Below, piece by piece: positions 21,801 to 33,600 of a stretch of 64,000 nucleotides of DNA. The notes beneath the pieces were generated by a model. The model was not told the DNA's origin. It saw only the letters and a program-made list of their open reading frames with translations, and ran no database searches. The DNA is taken from NCBI GenBank assembly GCA_020152595.1, contig JAIGNY010003262.1:218501-282500 (forward strand), given 5' to 3'. Source of the stretch: Chiridota heheva (Eukaryota > Echinodermata > Holothuroidea > Apodida > Chiridotidae). Position 1 is the stretch's first letter, and each line of letters begins with the position of its first letter. A program made the position numbers and the translations under genes.

Positions 21801-24362
21801 GAGGACAGCCACTGCATGACAGCACTGACTTGGAAGCTAGAAGGGAGAATGAAAGAGGACAGCCACTGCATGACAGCACTGACATGGAAGTCAGAAGGGA
21901 GAATGAAAGAGGACAGCCACTGCATGACAGCACTGACATGGAAACAAGAAGGGAGAAGGAAAGAGGACAGCCACTGCATGACAGCACTGACATGGAAGTC
22001 AGAAGGGAGAAGGAAAGTAGGACGACCAAGAACGACATGGAGAAGAATGGTAGTGAAGGAAAGAGAGGAGCTAGGGTGGAATTCTTATAATGAAGCCAGA
22101 CACATTGCCAGAGGTAGGATACATTGGAGAGAGTACACTGCAGCCTTATGGGACACATGGCCCGAAGAGGAATCTTATGGGACACATGGCCCAAAGAGAA
22201 CAGTGAGTGAGTGAGTGAATGTTTTAACTGTCTCAACATTCTGTCCATTTTATGATGAAATATTTTTTTGTGGTCAATTCTTATATTTGTCATTGTTTCT
22301 TTTCAGAAACTGTTCCTGAAATTGAAAAATGTCTCAAAGAAGCAGATTCTTGCTTCGCTCTGCTTTTCCCATTAAATGTTGAGGAGAAAGAGCAAGTCAT
22401 TGTACAGGATGTGATCCACATTGATGATGAGTTTGCAGACACTCAGATTGATGCATCAGCAGACTTACAACAAACAAAATCAGACAAAGTACATGCAGGA
22501 CAGAGATGTGAGCCAATTGTCAGTGAAAAAGTTTTGACAATAGGTCCTGAAGACTTAAAACATGATGGAAAGTCTCAAGAATCCTGTAGAAAAGTGGCCG
22601 TTGATTTGGAAAACCATGATACCTTTGAACTGGTAAAAGGTAGATGTCAAAATGGATGTGAAGAAGAAAAAGAAAGTGGACAGTCACTTAGTGTGTGCTC
22701 AAGGATTTCTAGTGGAAATAGACATGAAGCAGTTCCTGAGGGAATGAACATTCTGAATCTTGAGGGAAAATGTCTCTCACCTGATGGATTAGACACATCT
22801 GTTTCTGTTGAACCTTTGCATCCCAGCCATTCTACTGCATTTACCCAACTTGGCAAGGAGAGCAGCGATGAGGATGCCAGTCAGATGGATCCTCTGCAGT
22901 CTCATGGAGTTCGATCAATTGCTCAGAATTTTACTATTGACATTGATGTACCAACAGGTAAGGATCTGATTGTCTTTACACTGTAATGTATGTATTATAT
23001 TGCAGGCTGAACCAGCAACCTTGTTTTTAATTTATGTTGATGTTAATTTATGCAGTAAATTTCTTCTCGATGCAGATATGGATGAAAAAGTGGAGGTAAC
23101 AAAAATGTCTCCAATATATTATTTTTAAGACTTTTCCAGATTACCATAAAGTCACTTTCTTTTGTCATATTGTCAACTTTCTTCACTTTTCCTGGCCAAA
23201 GACTTTCCTGATTTAGGTTATGAATCAATAATGGTCGCAAAACATGCCAAATAATGTCAAAGCACAGGACTTTATGGGAAGTTCCGTCTTTGACTGCTCT
23301 GCCCCACCATTCTGTAATATAGAATGCAACAAACAACACATCATGCAGGATTGCTGACTGTTTGCACTCCCTAGAATGCTCCTCCCACCTAACAGCTCAT
23401 TAACAAGAATCAACCCTCTTATGTGCAACACATCAACAACCAAAACAATATCTGAACCCTCCCTTTTCCTCAAAATGCTATACCCATCTGTACACCTCTT
23501 CCTTCTCTCAATACCCAATGCACCAATCTTTTTAATTTGTTGCGTAGAATTATGTTACCTCATACTTTAAGTTAACCCTATTATCACCATTAAGCATGCT
23601 GTCACGGTGCTGTTATACAACACCATTTAAAACCAAAAAACTTGGAACAAGTGAAAGTGTGGTAGGGGGCATACATGTATTGGGTTATAGGGTCTTCTCT
23701 AGATCCAATTACTGAATAAAGATTAATTACCAATTAATTTAAAGGAAACTGATGACAAAATTGCATCTATTGTGTTCAAAATATAGGTGATACTCAGGCA
23801 TGTGTGTCCAACGCCATATAGCGGATTTCTCCTATTTCAATCATAACGATTCCACTGGTCATTAAATTTTCTGGTTTTTTTGTTTTGATTTTGTATATAC
23901 TGTACTCGCTATATACCATAGTACCTAATAGAATTAGCACTATTAGGTATATTTATTGCCCCAGAAATCACAAATTTATCAATTTTTCTCCAGGGGTTTA
24001 TGCAGGGGCCCTTTAGATGGCCCCTGGACCCCACACTGTTTAGATTCAGGCAACAACCCATGCTGCACCCTTGGGCTGGAAGTAATCAAATATATTCCAA
24101 CCATTTCATTTATATCTCACTTACTGTACATGCCTGAATATTGAATGAGGTGTATGTATGTATGTATGTATGTATGTATGTATGTATGTATGTATGTATG
24201 TATGTATGTATGTATGTATGTATGTATGTATGTATGTATGTATGTATGTATGCACATGTATGTATGTATGTGTGTATGTACATGTATGTAGGTAGGTAGG
24301 CAGGTAGATAGATAGATAGACAGATAGATAGATGTAGACATAAATATATATATATATAGAGA

Positions 24363-24393
<31 letters not shown>

Positions 24394-24451
24394 GTAGATA
24401 TAAATAGATAGATATATAGATAGATAGATAGATATAGATAGATAGATATTT

Positions 24452-24486
<35 letters not shown>

Positions 24487-24488
24487 TA

Positions 24489-24583
<95 letters not shown>

Positions 24584-24592
24584 AAGATATAC

Positions 24593-24639
<47 letters not shown>

Positions 24640-27600
24640 CATACATATATATACACATACATACATACATATACACATACATACATACATATACATACAC
24701 GTACATACATGTACACATACATACATACATACATACATACATACATACATACTTACTGCAGGTCATTTAAGATTTGTCATTTTCCTATTTTTGGCAGATG
24801 GTGTCATACTTGTAGAGGATGAAGACAACATGGATGTACTCAGCAACTTGGATGATGCCAAGAAGCTTATCATCACATTATACATCCCAAGGCTCAAGTG
24901 CTGGATCCAAGTAATTTAATTTTAATTTTCTTAGTTCCAATTGGTGTCTTTCATCATTGATAAACTAATGTTTAAAAAACATGCATGAACATAGCCCAAC
25001 ATATTGTGGAATTGAAAATTAAATTAGATAATACATTTGTATGGAATTAAGACTGAACTTTAAAATGAACTTAAAGCAGTGCATTTCGAAGTGAATAGTT
25101 GTTAGGCACAAAAGAAAACTCATATGATAGAGCCTCTGACATCAATTAAACTGAGTCCTTGCATGAAAAGAAATAATATAATAAATGCTGGCCGAAATGA
25201 AGCATAAAAGATTTCTGATAATCTCCAAAGGAATCTTTATCAGGTTTTCAGTCAGAGACTAAGTAGATAACTAGCCCTATATGATTTGTAAGGAAACATC
25301 AAGTTGTATAATTTTACTCCTTAGCCGATTTGGCTAAGGAGGGCTATTGCGATCATCCTGTTTGTTGGTCTCTGTGCAATAGTCTCCTATTACCACCCCT
25401 AATGTGGTACTATGACAGGGCAGGGACAGGAGGGGAATGGCAATCTGGTTCCGAATGGAAAGGAGAAGTTGCTGTATAATAAAACAAGCGACTTCACTTC
25501 CTTCCTTACATTACAATGTTCTTCGGCTCAGTAAGCTGACCTAACATAAAAGCTCATAGAATTGTTTGGTTGTAAGGACCGGTACAGTGGTCATCCTTTA
25601 TTAAGTATAACACTATAAAATCAAGAGCAATGCCTCTTACAAGGTATCTAAAATGATATGTATTGCTCCAATCATTGTTTGAAACTTTATCTATTCACTA
25701 AATATTACCTTCAGAAGGAGTCAGATAGAAATATATTTCACTTTCGGAGACTGGATTAAAGTTCCAGTAACTCTAAAACCTGTAGATAAAACAGTGTAAG
25801 GCTCTACCCTACAGTAGGGGACAGAGCAGTACTAATTAAAGCTCTAACAGTAACTGGTATTAAACTAACCATTTAAGTTTTCCTTCACTTCAACAAAGCA
25901 CCCAAGCCAAAATCAATATATATGATTACAATCTCCGGAAAGTCTCTCTGGTCCACATGAGGGACCAACTAATGTACCTCCATAAAACTCCAGTGCCACA
26001 TTAGGGGTGGTAAGGGTGGACTAGGTAACATGCTTATGCATGGAAGATGATGGTGGTATACTAAAGATGGGAGGTGTATGGTGTATAGGTGTATATGGCT
26101 GGAAGTTGTATTGACCACCTGAAAATACTTTTAGAAAAATTAAAATATTTTCACAATTACTGAAAATGTTAAATTAATTTTCAATAAAATACACTAACAA
26201 TTGTTAAGAAGGTTTGTTTAATTGATAGATTTAACTTCCATTTTAGGATTTAACCAAAGCTGGAAATCAACCACACCACCTGAGGAAGTGCATTGACCTC
26301 AAACAGTCTCTGAACACAGTCTTGCAGAAGTACAGTGAACTTAAAGTACAAAGAAGAGCAAAGGATGATGGGGACAGTGAGGATGAGGAGGAGGATGGGG
26401 ATGAGTTTGTGGATGTTCCAGAGAAAGAGGGATATGAGCCACACATACCTGATCATTTGAGGGAGGAATACGGTAAAGAAAGATTAACTATTCAACATTT
26501 GAAGTTTGTGCATTTGTATTAGCTCGATACTGATTGGTTCCCGTAACTGCAGAATGAAAGTTTTTAGATTAAGTCATCTATTAAGCAGACAATATTAGAG
26601 AACTACTAAAGCAGCCTGCAGATTAGATCCTACAAAGTTATCGTTGACCGAGTAATTTGGGAACAATTTGTTGGATGTGTGAGCTCACTTGATTTGTTCA
26701 TTGAGGTCAAAGTTCTCAATAGATTAATTTCTCTTACTACAATGTTCAGACATTTCTTGTTACTCTGAGCATGCAAGCCAGTCCTGTGTTTTTTTGTTAA
26801 ACTATCTAGTATTTGTGAATCATTGGGGTGCCTAGACCTGCACTTCACTCAATTTTAGTCTGACAAGGGTTAATATTAACCCTCGCTGGACTACGACCAG
26901 GATGGGGACCTGCGCTTCACTTAATTCCAGTCTGACAAGGGTTAATATTAACCCTTGTTGGACTATGACCAGAAAGGGGGACCTGCGCTTCACTCAATTC
27001 CAGTCTAACAAGGGTTAATATTAACCCTTGTTGGACTTTGACCAGAAAGGGGACCTGCACTTCACTCAATTCTAGTCTGACAAGGGTTAATATCAACCCT
27101 TGTTGGAATATGACCAGGAAGGGGACCTGCGCTTCACTCAATTCCAGTCTGATAAGGGTTAATATCAACCCTTGTTGGACTACGACCAGGATGGGGACCT
27201 GGACTTCACTCAATTCCAGTCTGACAAGGGTTAATATCAACCCTTGTTGACTTTGACCAGGAAGGGGACTTGCGCTTCACTCAATTCCAGTCTGACAAGG
27301 GTTAATATCTACCCTTGTTGGACTACGACCAGAATAGGGACCTGCGCCTCACTCAATTCCAGTCTGACAAGGGTTAATATTAACCCTTGTTGGACTTTGA
27401 CCAGGAAGGGGACCTGCACTTCATTCAATTTCAGTCTGACAAGGGTTATATCAACCCTTGTTGGACTATGACCAGGAAGGGGACCTGCACTTCACTAAAT
27501 TCCAGTCTGACAAGGGTTAATATTAACCCTTGTTGGACTTTGACCAGGAAGGGGACCTGCGCTTCACTCAATTCTAGTCTGACAAGGGTTAATATCAACC

Positions 27601-30600
27601 CTTGTTGGACTATGACCAGGAAGGGGACTTGCGCTTCACTCAATTCCAGTCTGATAAGGGTTAATATCAACCCTTGTTGGACTACGACCAGGATAGGGAC
27701 CTGGGCTTCACTCAATTCCAGTCTGACAAGGGTTAATATCAACCCTTGTTGACTTTGACCAGGAAGGGGACTTGCGCTTCACTTAATTCCAGTCTGACAA
27801 GGGTTAATATCTACCCTTGTTGGACTACGACCAGGATGGGGACCTGCGCTTCACTCAATTCCAGTCTGACAAGGGTTAATATTAACCCTTGTTGGACTTT
27901 GACTAGGAAGGGGACCTGCGCTTCACTCAATTCTAGTCTGATAAGGGTTAATATCAACCCTTGTTGGACTATGACCAGGAAGGGGACCTGCGCTTCACTC
28001 AATTCCAGTCTGACAAGGGTTAATATTAACCCTTGTTGGACTTTGACCAGGAAGAGGACCTGCGCTTTACTCAATTTCAGTCTGACAAGGGTTAATATCA
28101 ACCCTTGTTGGACTATGACCGGGATGGGGACCTGCGCTTCACTCAATTCTAGTCTGATAAGGGTTAATATCAACCCTTGTTGGACTATGACCAGGAAGGG
28201 GACCTGCGCTTCACTCAATTCCAGTCTGACAAGGGTTACTATCAACCCTTGTTGACTTTGACCAGGAAGGGGACTTGTGCTTCACTCAATTCCAGTCTGA
28301 CAAGGGTTAATGTCTACCTTTGTTGGACTACGACCAGGATGGGGACCTGCGCTTCACTCAATTCCAGTCTGACAAGGGTTAATATTAACCCTTGTTGACT
28401 TTGACCAGGAAGGGGACCTGTGCTTCATTCAATTTCAGTCTGACAAGGGTTAATATTAACCCTTGTTGGACTATGACCAGGAAGGGGACCTGCACTTCAT
28501 TCAATTTTAGTCTGACAAGGGTTAATATCAACCCTTGTTGGACTACGACCAGGATGGGGACCTGCGCTTCACTCAATTCCAGTCTGACAAGGGTTAATAT
28601 TAACCCTTGTTGACTTTGACCAGAAAGGGGACCTTCGCTTCACTCAATTTCAGTCTGACAAGGGTTAATATCAACCCTTGTTGGACTATGACCGGGATGG
28701 GGACCTGCGCTTCACTCAGTTCTAGTCTGATAAGGGTTAATATCAACCCTTGTTGGACTACGACCAGGATGGGGACCTGGGCTTCACTCAATTCCAGTCT
28801 GACAAGGGTTAATATCAACCCTTGTTGACTTTGACCAGGAAGGGGACTTGCGCTTCACTCAATTCCAGTCTGACAAGGGTTAATATCAACCCTTGTTGGA
28901 CTACGACCAGGATGGGGACCTGCGCTTCACTCACATCCAGTCTGACAAGGGTTAATATTAATCCTCGGTGGACTATGACCAGAAAGGGGACCTGCACTTC
29001 ACTCAATTCCAGTCTGACAAGGGTTAATAGTTACCGCTGTGTCCTTGAGCAAGACCCTTCACTCTTCATGACTGCTTCTTCATGGTTTTGTGAAGTGAGA
29101 ACTTTAATACACATTAAAAGATTTTTAAGACTGATCAATTTGTCCAAAATTTTAGTTTTAAAGTTTGCAAAATGATTTACTCAGTATTTGGTCTCTTGTT
29201 ATTTTAACTGACAACTTACGTAGACATCTATAGACTAGTACCTTTGTGCTTTTACAGGGTTAGAACCACTGGATGCTCCTTCAACTTCTACAAAGTGTAA
29301 TCCGTCACCTAAACCTAAGTCATTAAAACCAGGATCCTCTCGCAAAAAGTCAAACACAGCATCTGAAAAGGATGCCAAGATGGCAGTTTACAGTAAAATG
29401 CATGATTATGACTGGCACCCAGTGCTGAGCTTTGAGCATGATGCCGCTGATCCCACCTCAAGGGCAGCCACCATAGCTGCTTGGAAGAAGAAACAGCAGG
29501 AGGTAGAAAAACAAACTGGGAAGAAGTAAGTTGAACTGGATTTGGATGTACCGTATCAGGCGCCCCTGCTCTAATAAACACCCACCCGACATTGTTTGAG
29601 TGATAACATAATTTACATGATTAATTTGAAGATGTAGCATAAGTTTTGTTACAATTTTTGCTTATTTGCATCTGACGATCACAATGCTCTTGTGGTGCTT
29701 ATTGTGGGGCTAGTACCGGTTCACACAATGTAGTTCGAATAGCACACTGTAAGTGGCCGAAACATTGGCGATTATTAGGAAGAAACGTTGGACCTAAAAA
29801 TGTGGTGCCATTCTAATTTTCGTAAAAATACGGTAATTAGAATGTGGTTTTCAGAGTGTATAGTGAATGACAATGTGGAAGTTGATCATTGAAGTTGAAT
29901 GTGTTAGTATAGCTGAAAGTGACAGCTGAAGTAAGCTGAATTTCATTTTAAAAGAAAGTTAAATCTTTCATTGAATTACTAAGAAAAAAATTGTACACTT
30001 AGTTAAAGTTTTACTTAATACAAGTGTTCAGATAATTGTGTTGAACCAACCCAACAATCTGTATCCCTTAACCGTCCCTGCCAACACCCCTTTCCCCAGA
30101 GTCACAGCGCCTGCAAGTCGGCATATCTTCACTACTCAGTTAATCATTTAAACTTCTTTGACCAGCTTCAAACATCACTTAAAACCAACAAGATCCAAAG
30201 CAGTTTCAGAAGATAATTCAAGACACATGGACCACATTATCAAAACAAATACTTCAATCCATAAAGCCTTTGTGAAAAAAAGTACACATTATTGACAATT
30301 TTCTTTGTCAATAATTTTTTTCAACACTACCAGAAAATATGGTAGTCTTGACAACTCACACAGCATTGGCCTCAGAAGCCATCTTTCTCTCCTCCAGACA
30401 TCTCAGATATAAAAGATGCTCATGAGAACTATATGTCACCTATGATTAAAGCTAAGCTGCCAGGCACTATTGACCCAGCTTTTAAACATCACCAAACCAA
30501 ACATGGCACTATATGCACTAAGGGTCAAAGTGCCATTAAACCCTACCAACCAAGCAAGCAACCAATGAATTTCCTTGGTCTTAGAAATACCTACAATTAT

Positions 30601-33600
30601 AGAAACATTATTCAGTGGAGTAGGTTTCTTAGAGAACTTAAATCTAACTGCAACATGTAGGTATATTGGATCAAATTGAGCATCAAATTTGTTTAATTTC
30701 ACTTTAGATTAAGCAAAATGTTTCCTTTTGCAAAATGATTGTTTATATTTGTGTTTTTCAGTGGTCAACTGTCTTGAAATATTGTTTTTCAAATTTTGCC
30801 CAGATTCAAGAAAGAGAGGAAACTTGAACATACTACTAAACGGCCATCTTCATCACCAAGGGATCCTGAAGCTAAGCGCAGAAAGGTGGAGTTGCTGGCT
30901 CAAGCCCCAGTGGTTTCTTTTGGTGCTGATCTGGAGCACTGGGAGAATCCTGAAAACATGAAAGTTCCAGTAATAATGAGGTACTTTTTTTAGATCTATT
31001 CAGTGTCCTATAGCTTTTGTATGCACACTTATTGTGAGTCTTAGGGCACAAGAAGATTCTTGCCTCTCTTCTTCACTTTCATTTGGTGTCTCTTCAGTCT
31101 TGAAGGTGTTTCTTTCAAAAAAAGGTTACAATTTTGACATTGGTTACAATTATTCTCAACCAATGGTAGTTTGGTTTGATGAAGAATATAGCAACCTTTT
31201 GTGCATTGATCGCATAGCATTTGTGTTTTCCAAAGACATTGATTGGCCATGTCTTGGGAATGAAAGAGCATGAGACAGTGCTCAATCAGGGGAGGAAAAG
31301 AAAGGGAAGTCGGGAAGGAGAAGAAGGCCGGAAAGGAGGGGAAGCAGTAAGGAGGGGAAGAGCGGGAAGGAAGGGAAGTCCGGGAAGGAGAAGAAGGCTG
31401 GAAAGGAGGTGAAGGTCGGAAAGCAGGAAGGAGGAAGGCCGGGAAGGAGGGAAGGCCGGAAAGCGGAAAGGAAGGGAAGTTCGGGAATGAGAAGAAGGCC
31501 GGAAAGGAGGGGAAGCAGGAAGGAGGGGAAGGCCGGAAAGCGGGAAGGAGGGGGAAGTACGGGAAGGAGAAAAAGGCCAGGAAGAAGGGGAAGCGGGAAC
31601 GAGGGGAAGGCCTAGAAGCGGGAAGGAAGGGAAGGAGAAGAAGGCCGGAAAGGAGGTGAAGGTCGGGAAGCGGGAAGGCCGGGGAAGGAGGGGAAGGCCG
31701 GGGAAGGAGAGGAAGACCGGAGAAGGAGGGGAAGGCCGAGAAGGAGGGGAAGACCAGGGAAGGAGGGGACGACCAGGAAAGGAGGGGAAGGCCAGGGAAG
31801 AGGGGAAGGCCGGGGAAGGAGGGGAAGGCCTTAAAAGGACTGCTGTGAGAGAAAGAAATGAGATGGGATACAGCACCTGGACACAAGCAGGTGCAAGTGA
31901 CCGGACAACATGTCGACAGAATTAATGGCCTTATTCCCTCCTGAGGGAGAATGAATTAATAAAATACATTGAGTCACAGCAAGAGAGTGAAGAGATGAGA
32001 TTGTTATGTTGGTGCTTGTATGTTCCTTATGCAGTTTGTAGTTGTTACATTCAACCAAAGTGTTGGAATACTTGATTGATTTCCTCTGTATTTTCTTTAA
32101 TGATGTTTTGTCTCAAATTCCATCCATGATGTCAGTAATTTGGTTTTTCCCATTTGATCAAAGTTTACTGTTATTTTGACTAGATTTACTAATTTGATTC
32201 TTTATACTTTGCTTGTGCCTTTCACAATAACTATTTCTTGAAAAGTCTCATCAAATCTTATTATGTTTTACTACATAACAACTAGTAAGACTTTGGGTAT
32301 ACATCACACAGTGAAGGAAACGAACAGTTGTAACAGTCTAACAGAAATGATCCCACTTTGCTACAATGGTTTCATGATGATATATCAAATTTTAATGAAT
32401 TCATCATCATTGTAAAAAAAAGACAATTTTACAAATCATACACGATCTTGCGAGACAATACTTTTTTAATCTTCTTGAAAATTGTTGTAATACAAATGGA
32501 CAAAATTTGGGCCATAACGGACTGTTTTAATCGGAATTTAGTATTGATGTGATTATTTCTCTGCAACAGACCTCAAACAGACAACTGCATCTGGGCCTCG
32601 CACACCAATGAAGATGAAGTAGTCCTGGAGGTATGTTGCGTAAGACTCATCATTGAAAATATGCTCTTTGAAAGAGAACATATTTGAAAGTTTACATAGC
32701 TCGATAATTACACTTTAAGTAACAGAAGGCCAAAAGTTTTCCTTTCAATTATATTATATACTGTACTTTTTGCTTTCCTGACATGGAAGGCTATTTGTAC
32801 AAAAGCGTGTCAGAAAAGATTCCAAGACATGGAAGAATACGCTCTGTGTTTGCCTCGATTGACAGATGTAAATGAGTCTTCGATAACATAAGAGAAAATT
32901 TACACAAGGTAAAAGATTCAAAAAGAAATATTCGAGTGTAACGTTATACGAGGAAAATGTTTAAAATTATAACACGGTTTCCTGGTTTTGTGTGATAAGA
33001 ATTTTATGGTTTTTGAACCAAAAGAAATCTATAAAATGGAAGTGTGTAGTAACACTTTGTGCATTTACTTTGTCAAAAATATGTGTTTTCATCTGTCTTA
33101 TAGCCAGTACATCATTATATTAGATTGTAACATTATTTCCCCAGATTTTTAGGGACTTTGTGCCAGCCTGAATAATATGAAATATGAGTATCTGTCTTGG
33201 GTCATTACAAAGTGACGAGTAATTGTTGAAGGTTGAGAAATACATGAAAAAGCCAAACAAGAAGGCACTCCATGGATTTTTGACCTTATCACCTTCTAAC
33301 TTGCCATTTCTTATAGCTTTTGCGACCAGATGACCTGATTTAAATCATAAGCAGTGATTAATGACACCATATTTGCATAAGACTTTGACCTTGAAGATGG
33401 TTGTGAGAGGCACATCACCATTTCATCAAGTTTGAGATTAATAGCCCATATGCTAATGCATGCCTATGTAAATATGAAACAATTAATTGATCTTTGTCCT
33501 TTAATTTTTATGTGCCATGATTTGCAGGACACAAAATTTTAAGATTTATCAACCTACCAAGTACCAACCAAATTGCAGTATTCACATATTCTTCATGAAA

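Larger units (their letters stand above)
19107..22200 (+). mobile_element. LINE (non-LTR retrotransposon) with two internal tandem expansions
   Basis: A 5'-truncated reverse transcriptase in UVSSA intron 3, same strand. In order: AAG-type start with [15 protein letters not shown] and [19 protein letters not shown] near 19220-19340; then 30 copies of [25 protein letters not shown] and the FVDFEKVFD active-site block (20000-20040); the [17 protein letters not shown] block (20175-20230); DDIFL with YADD-type residues mutated near 20325; [11 protein letters not shown] (20515-20545); LYGCEMWK (20690); [11 protein letters not shown] (20852-20880); about 21 copies of the next 18 residues; and the end [10 protein letters not shown] with [14 protein letters not shown]. 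The chain belongs to the invertebrate LINE group with a WRWIGH..WTPEGKRKxGRP tail. It has several frame breaks outside the arrays, so it is dead. Confidence 0.9.

Noticed and set aside
20791-22293. 500-codon - strand frame rich in Ser/Leu/Cys
   Set aside because: Antisense shadow of the 54-bp array inside a + strand LINE.
24110-24766. Tyr/Ile/Cys/Val repeat protein on the - strand
   Set aside because: Translation of (CATA)n and (TA)n microsatellites.
26835-29031. Telomere-like or HNF1-site array
   Set aside because: GGGTTA appears only once per 72 bp next to its inverse, not as TTAGGG runs. GTTAATATTAAC lacks the central base of the HNF1 consensus (GTTAATNATTAAC), so no such site is claimed.
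31041-31886. Pro/Ser/Phe-rich 281-codon - strand frame
   Set aside because: Antisense of a polypurine tract; no start or splice context.
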